Assembly (NCBI GenBank): GCA_031270565.1 | Contig: JAISXJ010000162.1 | Coordinates: 1 to 14,544, forward strand | From: Prevotellaceae bacterium | GTDB lineage: Bacteria > Bacteroidota > Bacteroidia > Bacteroidales > Paludibacteraceae | DNA: 14,544 bases | Reading direction: 5' to 3' | Program-made: the position numbers and the translations under genes | In this document: positions 1-6,574 of the stretch, in pieces | Numbering within the stretch: the first letter of the stretch is position 1 | How the letters are laid out: every line of letters starts with the position of its first letter | The notes under the pieces: generated by a model | What the model was told of the DNA's origin: nothing | Databases searched by the model: none | What the model saw: the letters and a program-made list of their open reading frames with translations, nothing else

Positions 1-12
1 TTGAGGCGCTAT
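1..12 (+). repeat. Edge copy of the TTGAGGYGCTAT repeat
   Basis: The first twelve bases read TTGAGGCGCTAT. The same word lies inside longer repeats at 11673-11695 and 12414-12436, where a run of seven T precedes it. This copy is cut by the window edge, so its left part cannot be judged. No promoter or gene is visibly attached to it here. Confidence 0.4.
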
Positions 13-42
13 TTTTGATAGAAAACGGAATTGAGATAGATG

Positions 43-119
43 AACGTTTTAAGCAGAGAGAGCAGAGGCAAACTTGTTTGACTATGCCGAGTCGCGCAAA
101 ACGACTAAATTTATTGAAC
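43..119 (+). repeat. 77-bp repeat, left copy of an inverted pair
   Basis: This stretch equals the reverse complement of 6274-6350 at 75 of 77 positions. The two differences lie in the segment after TTTTAAGCAG. The element contains two small potential hairpins: CAAAC-TT-GTTTG, and AGTCG with CGACT around a seven-base loop. It ends six bases beyond the stop codon of the GH128 gene, whose 3' end it faces. It is probably an interspersed non-coding repeat of this genome; short ORFs through it look incidental. Confidence 0.85.
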
Positions 120-125
120 ACTTTA

Positions 126-1448
126 TTAAGTACTTTTGGTTACCAGCAGCCAGTTCATGCTCAGCGTCCCTTTTTTGGACAGCAGACGCAGGACGTGCTT
201 CCCTTCGGTCAGTACAACGGGAAAGGAAGAGGTATTCCATACAGCGAAATCTCCCGTTTTGGGCAGTTGCAACTCGTTGACAGTCGTCCCGTCAACGGAG
301 AGCGCCAGCGTAACGTCATAGTAATTGGCGTGTCTGATTTGCAGCAAATAGGTTGCTTTGGCAGTCAGTTCTATCTGATATTCGAGCCATTGACCCGTTT
401 TAAAGTCGCTGATTTGCAGCGTGGCGTCATCGGCTTCGGAGGATGGCGAGAAGTGTACGGGAGTTTCCCACGAACCGCCGTTTGTCAGCAACTCCTCTGT
501 GCGGCAACTGGTGAAATGCTCCGCCTCAATACGCTGGTCAGCTAAGGCATAAACCTTTTTATCAAGGGTGGTCATCTGGGTAAAGACCTTTCCGACCGAC
601 GTCAGGTCGTAGGGCTGGGTCTTGGTAAGCAGCTGCATATAGGGATAGGAATCCACCGACCCTGCAGAGCGGGGAATAAACCACGCATAACGCTCCACAT
701 CGGGCGAAGCCTCCAGATAAGTGATGGTTTCGCTCATATACTGCATCTGGGCAGCGGCTGAAGAGATGAAGGTCTCCCACGCGCAGAACTCGGTCAACCA
801 GATGGGTTTGCCGTACTTTTTAAAACGCTCAATATATGATTTCACCGAACCTGCGCCGCCCATATAACAATGTACGGCGATGACATCTATCTTGTCTAAC
901 GGCACGAGCGTAAAAAATTCATCCAGCCATTTGATTGGGTCGCTGTAGTTTGCCAGCGTGCCGTAGTTCATTGCCGGAGAGACAAGTTTCATATTCAACT
1001 CCTGCGCCAAAGCCTGCAGCGAGAGCCACGGCGTTGCCGCCTGTGAGGGCGTCATATTGCACTGGTCGGTGAGATTCGGCTCGTTAAAGCCCAAAATATA
1101 TCCACATCCGGGATGCGATTGCTTGTAGGCTCTGATTTGAGCCGCATTGAAATTGCCCGTCCATGCCATAGGAAAGAAATCCATTTTGTTCTGTGTGGCA
1201 AGCGCATCAACCTGGGTGGAGATGTTGCTTGACCAGTTATAGAACCACGAGGTACTGCCTCCCAGCAGCGCCATATCTACGTCGGGCATCGAAAATCCGT
1301 AGGAGACACCCCGTTTGACGCTGCGTGCCTGTGTGCGCGGCGAATCGGATAGTTGATAGTCGTCCTCATCCGGCTGCGGCGTCAGAAGATTACAGCCCGC
1401 TACAAACAAAGCTGCAAATAAAATGGTCAGAAATGTCAGATGTTTCAT
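126..1448 (-). CDS. GH128-family glycoside hydrolase lipoprotein with C-terminal CBM6-like domain
   Basis: This is a 440-residue predicted surface or periplasmic lipoprotein. The signal peptide ends in a lipobox (VAGC, Cys19), followed by the acidic stretch DEDD at 27-30. Residues about 45-290 resemble the glycosyl hydrolase catalytic-core family (GH128). GFNEPN carries Glu123, the expected acid/base, and WLTEF carries Glu220, the expected nucleophile. Known GH128 members are endo-beta-1,3-glucanases. Residues about 305-437 resemble a CBM6 beta-sandwich: RIEAEHF opens it, GQWLEYQIEL lies in the middle and a NWLLV strand ends it. It is the last gene of the minus-strand locus. The gap to the protease gene upstream is 357 bases of repeats, so it may have its own promoter, although none is clear. 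The start is an ATG after an AT-rich leader without a Shine-Dalgarno sequence, as is usual in this phylum. The family call is by motif; substrate specificity is inferred. Confidence 0.85.
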   Translation of the reverse strand: MKHLTFLTILFAALFVAGCNLLTPQPDEDDYQLSDSPRTQARSVKRGVSYGFSMPDVDMALLGGSTSWFYNWSSNISTQVDALATQNKMDFFPMAWTGNFNAAQIRAYKQSHPGCGYILGFNEPNLTDQCNMTPSQAATPWLSLQALAQELNMKLVSPAMNYGTLANYSDPIKWLDEFFTLVPLDKIDVIAVHCYMGGAGSVKSYIERFKKYGKPIWLTEFCAWETFISSAAAQMQYMSETITYLEASPDVERYAWFIPRSAGSVDSYPYMQLLTKTQPYDLTSVGKVFTQMTTLDKKVYALADQRIEAEHFTSCRTEELLTNGGSWETPVHFSPSSEADDATLQISDFKTGQWLEYQIELTAKATYLLQIRHANYYDVTLALSVDGTTVNELQLPKTGDFAVWNTSSFPVVLTEGKHVLRLLSKKGTLSMNWLLVTKST

Positions 1449-1506
1449 TTTGATTTATTGTTTAATAATAAGTTGTCAGTTGTCAGTTTTTTTTTGAACA
1501 CTGATA

Positions 1507-1574
1507 CCACAGATTAGACGCGATTTTCACAGATAGAAATCTGGCGTTTATCTGTTAAATCTGTGTCATCTGTG
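1507..1574. repeat. Imperfect palindromic CACAGAT-type intergenic repeat
   Basis: CACAGATT at 1508-1515 is mirrored by AATCTGTG at 1558-1565, and CACAGATAG lies between them. Runs of TCTGTGTT follow up to about 1590. This type of extragenic CACAGATT repeat is common between bacterial genes. It is non-coding here and occupies part of the gap between the GH128 and metalloprotease genes. Confidence 0.6.
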
Positions 1575-1600
1575 TTCTGTGTTCTGTGTTCATTTTTAAT

Positions 1601-1645
1601 TTTATGTTAGCCACAGATTACACGGAACTACACGGAAATTGTTCA
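1601..1645 (+). repeat. 45-bp direct repeat, copy 1
   Basis: This matches 6430-6474 at 43 of 45 positions in the same orientation. It contains CACAGATTACACGGAA followed by a second TACACGGA. Copy 1 runs into a tract of CAATTCT units (1645-1680). Copy 2 runs into TTCAGTTGTCAG. Confidence 0.85.
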
Positions 1646-1646
1646 A

Positions 1647-1750
1647 TTCTCAATTCTCAATTCTCAATTCTTAATTCTTCACTATTCACCAGGGCAACCA
1701 CACAGGGTTGCACCCTACATTATTCACTATTCGTTATTCACTGACATGAG
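1647..1750. repeat. Simple AATTCTC / ATTCACTATTCG tract with an embedded hairpin
   Basis: Tandem short words (CAATTCT three to four times, then ATTCACTATTC words) surround a hairpin. GCAACC (1694-1699) pairs with GGTTGC (1706-1711) across six bases and is followed by ACCCTAC. The hairpin resembles the GGCAACC/GGTTGCC element at 13537-13555, which is followed by CCCTAC. The same ATTCACTATTCGTTATTC words recur at 11700-11770 and 12271-12410. No coding potential is seen. Confidence 0.6.
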
Positions 1751-1763
1751 AGAGACTGTGTAA

Positions 1764-1789
1764 CAGGGCAAGCGATCAAACTCGCCCTG
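1764..1789 (-). terminator. Stem-loop downstream of the metalloprotease gene (possible terminator, copy 1)
   Basis: On the minus strand, CAGGGCGAG pairs with CTTGCCCTG over nine positions (one G-U pair) across the eight-base loop TTTGATCG. It lies 17 bases past the protease stop codon. A near-identical element follows the stop codon of the gene at 5088-6083. No U-run follows immediately, so it may be a 3'-end stabiliser or a repeat rather than a classical terminator. Confidence 0.5.
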
Positions 1790-1805
1790 CTGAAATTACT
1801 GCACA

Positions 1806-3320
1806 CTATTTTATTTCCAGCGCTGAACCAAGTTTTACTTCAAATGCGCCGTTGATAACAGTGCGGTTTTCTGCATCAAGCGTAAGCTTGGCGCCGTTTT
1901 CGACGGTTACGTTTTGAACGTTGATAACGCAACCAGTAACTGTTGTATTGGATGTTACAGTATGATCTGTATAATTTGTTGGAGTATCGCACGGTGTTAG
2001 ACAACTTGCATTACTTACACTATTTCTGATTACGTTTCCTGGTTGTGAACCAAAACCTAAACTGAAATGGATGCCAGGTCGTCCACTTAAATGACAATAA
2101 CTCATAATTGTACCCCCATCAGCAGGATAACCAGGTAATGAACAAGTACCTTCTACTGCTCCAGCACACCCGTCTATCGCTGTATTGTTTCCATTCCACA
2201 CACACGCATGAGTATGGCGAGATCCAAATAAATGTCCAAATTCATGAGTAACAACTTGAACTGACCAACTATAAGTTGGTATATTGCTGTAACTATTATA
2301 TAACATTGCTACCGCTAATCTTTGACTTACAGAGGTATTACAAAGTCCATTGAACCCAGCAGCAAGTCCTCCCCCTACACTCCTAAATGTCAGCAACATT
2401 CCTAAGTCTCCTGTAAAACTTGTCCTTGTACTTTGAAATTGACTTAACAAAGTTGCTGTAGTTGTTCCCGTATATGGATCTGTAGATGTCCACACATAAA
2501 TAGAAGAAATTTGAGTCGGAATATCCTCATTTTGGTACAGAATAGCAACCTGATTATATAAACCAGTAATAAATGCCTCAACAGAAGACACACTTCCACG
2601 AGTTTGATATATATCGTACTCTGTTTCAAAATAGAACTTAACCACTTTATCTCTACCTGCTGCTTGTAATTGTTGAGACAACGTTCGTGACTTGATAATC
2701 TGATCTCTTTGTTGAAACAGCACATACGATTTATACGAAACAGAATCTTCATCTGTTGTTCCACATACCATTTGTAGCCGTTCTTTCAGATTTTTATCGT
2801 TATAGATAAAATGCTTGCCTGATTGTTCATCTTTTACGATATTATAATTCCCATCATTTAATGAAATTAATCCCATTATTCCATCTTCATAAAACGAAAT
2901 TGCAGCCAAACTGTTTGTTTCTCCTTGAACTACTCCTTGATAGTGCTTAATGTTTTTGTTTGCAGTTTTTTTCTCGCCAGCAGAAGTTATAATTTCATAA
3001 TTATAAAAATCATCAGGAACCGTCATTAATTCCAAGGTTATATTTTTATCTTTCACAGGTATTATTAAATTGATACCATGAGTATGTTCATAATTACTAA
3101 TATATGGTGAACGATATTCGAAGAAAATAACTTCGTCTGGATTTTCAAAATTGTTCAATACCCTTTTTTCTGCACTTACTTTGCTCAAAACAGAAACCGT
3201 ACTAAAAACAACATTTGTTTTTTTTATCTGCTGTATCATAGAATACAACACATTTCCTTGCCCAAACATGTTGGAAACACTAAAAAGGAATACAACGAAT
3301 GTGATTAGTGCCTTTTTCAT
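1806..3320 (-). CDS. Secreted M12-type (reprolysin-like) zinc metalloprotease with coat-hanger-like C-terminus
   Basis: This is a 504-residue secreted protease of the metzincin clan. Counted from the ATG at 3320, residues 1-21 form a signal peptide. Residues about 25-190 look like a propeptide, and QMVCGTTDED around Cys186 resembles the cysteine switch of adamalysin zymogens. The catalytic domain carries the zinc site HEFGHLFGSRH, with His359, Glu360, His363 and His369. The expected Met-turn follows at GTIMSYC (Met406). The tail from about 448, with repeated VTV/LTLDAEN strands, resembles the three-coathanger stack seen in Bacteroidota surface proteins. No T9SS sorting domain follows. I chose ATG over the in-frame TTG at 3326, which would overlap the previous stop codon. 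Only two bases separate it from the lipoprotein gene upstream, so the two are probably translationally coupled. Its base composition is clearly more AT-rich than the sus genes, which may indicate separate acquisition. The protein substrate is unknown. Confidence 0.85.
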   Translation of the reverse strand: MKKALITFVVFLFSVSNMFGQGNVLYSMIQQIKKTNVVFSTVSVLSKVSAEKRVLNNFENPDEVIFFEYRSPYISNYEHTHGINLIIPVKDKNITLELMTVPDDFYNYEIITSAGEKKTANKNIKHYQGVVQGETNSLAAISFYEDGIMGLISLNDGNYNIVKDEQSGKHFIYNDKNLKERLQMVCGTTDEDSVSYKSYVLFQQRDQIIKSRTLSQQLQAAGRDKVVKFYFETEYDIYQTRGSVSSVEAFITGLYNQVAILYQNEDIPTQISSIYVWTSTDPYTGTTTATLLSQFQSTRTSFTGDLGMLLTFRSVGGGLAAGFNGLCNTSVSQRLAVAMLYNSYSNIPTYSWSVQVVTHEFGHLFGSRHTHACVWNGNNTAIDGCAGAVEGTCSLPGYPADGGTIMSYCHLSGRPGIHFSLGFGSQPGNVIRNSVSNASCLTPCDTPTNYTDHTVTSNTTVTGCVINVQNVTVENGAKLTLDAENRTVINGAFEVKLGSALEIK

Positions 3321-3322
3321 AG

Positions 3323-3775
3323 TCAATTGAGTTTAATAAAAGTTTTCCATTTGCGCACCACTCTGCCATTCTCGTCAACATTCGTTATGTGGTCATCTAT
3401 TCCGACAGTCATTTCATTGTCTTTTATTTCACAAAAAACAAGCTCGTTATTATCTATCCTAAGATTTGGACCGGGAAGACTAAGGGGGTCAAAAATCATT
3501 TTTGTGTATTCGTAAAAATGTTCGCCTTCCGATAAATCATCGGCAATGTAGCCTGTAACTGTTAGTTTATTATTAACTCTAAAATCATAAATAATATTGG
3601 AATTGGAGTAATCTTCTATTATAACATTTTGATAATCAGAATTATACATAGTTCTAACTCCTGTCAGTTTCCATTGCCCTATAATATCGTCTTTTTCGAT
3701 AATTTCATTAATACCTCCGTTACAAGACATTACAAGTAAGACGGGAAAAAATAATAAAATTATTTTTGTTTTCAT
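3323..3775 (-). CDS. Small lipocalin-like lipoprotein
   Basis: This 150-residue protein has a signal peptide and lipobox (VMSC, Cys18), so it should be membrane-anchored. After the acidic linker EIIEKDD comes IIGQWKLTGV. This G-x-W opening strand is typical of lipocalin-like domains in Bacteroidota lipoproteins, and alternating beta-strand patterns continue to the C-terminus. I do not recognise a named family beyond that. It sits 14 bases after the S74/T9SS gene and two bases before the metalloprotease, so the three are probably co-transcribed. A partner, inhibitor or tethering role for the protease is possible but is inferred only from this coupling. It has a strong Shine-Dalgarno sequence, which is unusual here. 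Confidence 0.75.
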   Translation of the reverse strand: MKTKIILLFFPVLLVMSCNGGINEIIEKDDIIGQWKLTGVRTMYNSDYQNVIIEDYSNSNIIYDFRVNNKLTVTGYIADDLSEGEHFYEYTKMIFDPLSLPGPNLRIDNNELVFCEIKDNEMTVGIDDHITNVDENGRVVRKWKTFIKLN

Positions 3776-3789
3776 TTCCTTTCCCTCCT
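3776..3789 (-). promoter_or_regulatory. Strong Shine-Dalgarno site AGGAGG before the lipocalin-like gene
   Basis: On the minus strand the 14-base gap reads AGGAGGGAAAGGAA directly before ATG. AGGAGG (3784-3789) sits eight bases from the start codon. It directly follows the stop codon of the upstream gene. This supports the 3775 start. It stands out because the other genes in the window lack such sites. Confidence 0.7.
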
Positions 3790-4980
3790 TTATTCCGTCA
3801 AAATCATTCGTTTCATATCAATTTCCTTACCGTCCGCGATAAGCGCATAGAGGTAAACGCCTGCGGGGAACTCGGAGCCGGAGATTGTGTATGTTCCTTC
3901 ACCGTACTGCGAGAGTGCTGTCTGTTTCAGCTGTTTGCCCTGCAAGTCGTAGATATACAGAGAGGCGTTACTTACCGTTTCGGGCAACCAGTAGCTAATT
4001 GAGGTTGTCTGATTAAACGGATTAGGCGCGTTCTGATAGAGCGTTGCGGGCGCGTTACTCTGCTGCGGCGTTAGAGCAAGTTGCAACTGTTCAATGGATT
4101 GTTGCTGTTGCTGTTGCTGTTGCTGTACCACTTTGAGCAGCAGAGGCACAAGGCTTGTGTAGTCAATGCCAAGATAACCATCGCTGCCCTCATAAACAAG
4201 ATCAGGAAAAATATCTTGCACTTCCTGTGCAATCAGTCCGTAGTGTTTTTTCTGAAAAATCTGCGAATTTTCATTGTAACGCTGCACTCGGTACGTTACA
4301 GTATTGCCGTTTTCGTCTGTGCTATCCGCATCAAACAAAACCTGCTGCATATTGTACTCTACAGGGCGCAACTGCAAAAGCTTGTCAAGTGTCTGCTGAC
4401 AGTCAAGATTCAGCACATTGGTTTTTAAGCGGCTGTCGCTTGTTCCAATAGTTGTTCCATTAATGGTTCCCGTAACAACAACATTGCCGTCAAAGTATCC
4501 TGCATAAAGCCCTGTAGGAATAGCCGTTTCCGTACTGCCAAAAGCGCCATAAATACTTGCACCTCTACTGCCTACAATTAAACCGGAAACACCATAAGCT
4601 CTAGATAATGTAGCATTTGTACTGCCGGATAAGCCCCTTACTCCAATACCTATCCCTGCACAACCGTAACCTGAATTGTACGCACCTTGCCCCCAAACTC
4701 CGATAGCTCTACTACTAGAACCACTACAAGCTGAAGTAGTCGAAAAAATACCGGTTTTGTCATCCATACCGCCATTTGAGACCTTTAATCCGTAGTAATG
4801 AGAGCCGCCAATATAGGCAATTGCATCATTTGAACCAAGCGTACCAACAGCCAATTTTGATAGAATAGTGCCTGTTGCATTGTTTCCTATCATCGTATAG
4901 CCGTTGTTCTGAACAATGACCTGTGCAGAAAGCGCAACTGCACAAATCCATAAAAATAAAGAGAAAATAACTTTTTTCAT
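3790..4980 (-). CDS. Surface protein with Peptidase_S74 chaperone domain and T9SS sorting domain
   Basis: This 396-residue protein has a signal peptide ending around LSAQ (residue 20). A glycine-rich, beta-repeat-like stalk spans residues 25-175. A Peptidase_S74 intramolecular chaperone follows: SDSRLK at 181-186 opens it, LRPVEYN is at 204-210, and HYGLIAQEVQDIFP (246-259) plus YTSLVPLLLKVV complete it. This domain type occurs in phage tail fibres and drives trimerisation. An eight-residue polyglutamine stretch and a short coiled coil (286-304) come next. Residues about 313-396 form a T9SS type A sorting domain (NAPNPFNQTTSISYWLP, then LYIYDLQGKQL, FPAGVYLY and MILTE). It therefore probably forms a trimeric surface appendage. 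It is first in a three-gene unit with the lipocalin-like lipoprotein and metalloprotease. Its role in glycan use, if any, is unknown; adhesion is a guess. Confidence 0.85.
   Translation of the reverse strand: MKKVIFSLFLWICAVALSAQVIVQNNGYTMIGNNATGTILSKLAVGTLGSNDAIAYIGGSHYYGLKVSNGGMDDKTGIFSTTSACSGSSSRAIGVWGQGAYNSGYGCAGIGIGVRGLSGSTNATLSRAYGVSGLIVGSRGASIYGAFGSTETAIPTGLYAGYFDGNVVVTGTINGTTIGTSDSRLKTNVLNLDCQQTLDKLLQLRPVEYNMQQVLFDADSTDENGNTVTYRVQRYNENSQIFQKKHYGLIAQEVQDIFPDLVYEGSDGYLGIDYTSLVPLLLKVVQQQQQQQQQSIEQLQLALTPQQSNAPATLYQNAPNPFNQTTSISYWLPETVSNASLYIYDLQGKQLKQTALSQYGEGTYTISGSEFPAGVYLYALIADGKEIDMKRMILTE
4102..4125 (-). repeat. Hexanucleotide microsatellite (TTGCTG)x4 inside the S74 gene
   Basis: Four perfect tandem copies of TTGCTG (plus strand) encode the glutamine run after the S74 domain. 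The period is a multiple of three, so copy-number change would lengthen or shorten the glutamine linker without shifting the frame. Confidence 0.8.
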
Positions 4981-5049
4981 AATAACTCTGTTTTTATAGG
5001 GTTAAATGATTTGCAAAAACAACTCTGTTTTTTTAATATCTGTTTGTAA

Positions 5050-5075
5050 CAGGGCAAGCGATCAAACTCACCCTG
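5050..5075 (-). terminator. Stem-loop downstream of the glycan-binding lipoprotein gene (possible terminator, copy 2)
   Basis: On the minus strand CAGGGTGAG pairs with CTTGCCCTG (two G-U pairs) around the same TTTGATCG loop as at 1764-1789. The 26-base element differs from copy 1 at one position, and that change keeps pairing as a wobble. It lies 12 bases past the stop codon at 5088. The remainder of the 4981-5087 gap is AT-rich, with no clear promoter for the S74 gene. Confidence 0.5.
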
Positions 5076-5087
5076 CCAAAAATACGG

Positions 5088-6083
5088 TTACTGTTTTTTC
5101 TTGTAGAAGAATACAGCGTCAAATTCCACGGTCGTTCCTGTGGTAGGACCGCCCAATATAAAGAATACATTGCCGGGGTGAGAACCCGCTTGATAAAGCA
5201 ATCCCTGTTCTGCAAAGTAGGTGAACGGTATTTCCAGATAGTGCCATTCGCCATCGGGTATGTAAGTCCCATAAGGCTGACGAGTATCGCCGGCATCAGT
5301 AAAAGGAACATCACCCACTACAAATACACCCTTGGTTTTGGTTGGCGTTTGAACACCGTCAAATCCATACCAAACGGATCTTCCCGCCTGCTGACTTTTG
5401 TAGGCAAAATGCAGGTAATAGTCTTCCGGATTTTCGGAAAGCGCTACCAACTTTTCTAGCAGAGGCAGGTTGTTGTAAATAACACTGTCAGAAATGTAAA
5501 ATCCTGCTCCTGACCAGCCTATGGCGCCAACAACAAGACTGTACCATCCTTCAACCTCACCGTAGAAATTCGGTCCGGTACTCGTACCGGGATCAAAAGT
5601 GGCACTCCATATATACAGGAATCTGCCATCATTTTCATTCACACGGAAATCTGCTACGATTTTGTCAGCGATTTTTTCAGAAGAAATGCCATCCAAAGCG
5701 ATAAGGAAGTAGTCGCTTCCTTCAAGCGATTCGTCCACTTCTTCGGTTACTGAGCCTGTAACCGTAACGGCACAGGTAGCAGAGAAAGCGCCGCAAGTAG
5801 CAGCAACAGTGGTTGAGCCGACGCTCTCACCGGTAACAACGCCGTTAACCACGGAGGCAACAGCCGGATTCAGAGACGACCATTCTATCGTACCTGTAGC
5901 TCCGGAGGGCGCTAGTACGGCGATTAACGTTCTGGTTTGCCTAACAGGCACTTCCAGTGTAATCTGATTCAACGAAATCCCTGTGGGAGGGATTTCTTCA
6001 TCCACTGGATCGTTCTTACAGGAAGTCGATAGTAAAACAGTTGCACAAAGTGCAAATGCAAATAACTGGTTGATTTTTTTCAT
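5088..6083 (-). CDS. Big_2-domain surface glycan-binding lipoprotein (SusE/F-position protein)
   Basis: This 331-residue lipoprotein has a signal peptide ending in STSC (Cys22), followed by the acidic KNDPVDEE expected of surface-exported Bacteroidota lipoproteins. Residues about 32-110 form one bacterial Ig-like group 2 domain (GISLNQITLEVPV, then WSSLNPAVASVVNGVVTG and STTVAATCGAFSATCAVTV). Residues about 120-331 are a beta-rich domain with many exposed-type aromatics (Trp180, Trp190, Trp238, Trp280, and FDAVFFYKKK at the end), which suits carbohydrate binding. It is the third gene after SusC and SusD, the usual place for a surface glycan-binding protein. A 491-base repeat-rich gap separates it from susD, so it may be transcribed independently. 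The C-terminal family is not recognised with certainty. Confidence 0.75.
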   Translation of the reverse strand: MKKINQLFAFALCATVLLSTSCKNDPVDEEIPPTGISLNQITLEVPVRQTRTLIAVLAPSGATGTIEWSSLNPAVASVVNGVVTGESVGSTTVAATCGAFSATCAVTVTGSVTEEVDESLEGSDYFLIALDGISSEKIADKIVADFRVNENDGRFLYIWSATFDPGTSTGPNFYGEVEGWYSLVVGAIGWSGAGFYISDSVIYNNLPLLEKLVALSENPEDYYLHFAYKSQQAGRSVWYGFDGVQTPTKTKGVFVVGDVPFTDAGDTRQPYGTYIPDGEWHYLEIPFTYFAEQGLLYQAGSHPGNVFFILGGPTTGTTVEFDAVFFYKKKQ

Positions 6084-6273
6084 AATAATTTTTTTAGAGA
6101 GTTAGAAATTAAAAAAACAAATAATACTAAATAAAATAATGTTAATTACACAAGAAAAACGGTCAAAATAATTAAAAAAAATAAGGGTAAGAAATAATTT
6201 AATTGTACTTTTTAAAAAATTCTATTAACAATGAAAAGAAAATAATCTATTTCACAACAGGTTACGTTTTTTA

Positions 6274-6350
6274 GTTCAATAAATTTAGTCGTTTTGCGCG
6301 ACTCGGCATAGTCAAACAAGTTTGCCTCTGCGCTCGCTGCTTAAAACGTT
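6274..6350 (-). repeat. 77-bp repeat, right copy of an inverted pair
   Basis: This is the reverse complement of 43-119 with two differences. Its ATTGAAC end faces the 5' side of the glycan-binding lipoprotein gene, as the left copy faces the 3' end of GH128. The two copies therefore point inward at a 6.15-kb block of five genes. Confidence 0.85.
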
Positions 6351-6429
6351 TCTATTATTTAGGTGCACTCCCATTCTCGCAGAGGCGTCGGTCTTTGGTT
6401 TCAGTTGTCAGTTTTTCAGTTTTTCAGTT

Positions 6430-6474
6430 TTTATGTTAGCCACAGATTACACGGAATTACACGGAGATTGTTCA
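6430..6474 (+). repeat. 45-bp direct repeat, copy 2
   Basis: This matches 1601-1645 at 43 of 45 positions in the same orientation and contains CACAGATTACACGGAATT. It lies about 100 bases before the susD stop codon side of the gap. Confidence 0.85.
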
Positions 6475-6574
6475 GTTGTCAGAGTTTAGAGTTTTAAATC
6501 GTCAATCGTACGTAATTCGTAATTGGCTAACGCCGAACGTTGTTTCTCAATTCTCAATTCGTAATTCGTAATTA

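Larger units (their letters stand above)
6084..6574. other. Repeat-rich gap between susD and the glycan-binding lipoprotein gene
   Basis: No gene is seen. Positions 6084-6273 are very AT-rich and may carry the leader of the lipoprotein gene, but I find no good TAnnTTTG match. After that come the 77-bp repeat (6274-6350), a GTTGTCAG/TTTTTCAG tract, the 45-bp repeat (6430-6474) and AATTCGTAATT simple repeats up to the susD stop codon. Confidence 0.7.

Noticed and set aside
15..545. Plus-strand open frame of 176 codons opposite the GH128 gene
   Set aside because: It runs through the 77-bp repeat and antisense to the CBM6-like domain; the protein looks random.
1764..1789. GAGTTTGATC resembling the start of 16S rRNA
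   Set aside because: The likeness is limited to the hairpin loop and part of the stem; no rRNA sequence follows.
3321..3326. TTG start for the metalloprotease that overlaps the previous stop codon
   Set aside because: ATG six bases later gives a standard MKKALITF signal peptide; TTG starts are uncommon here.
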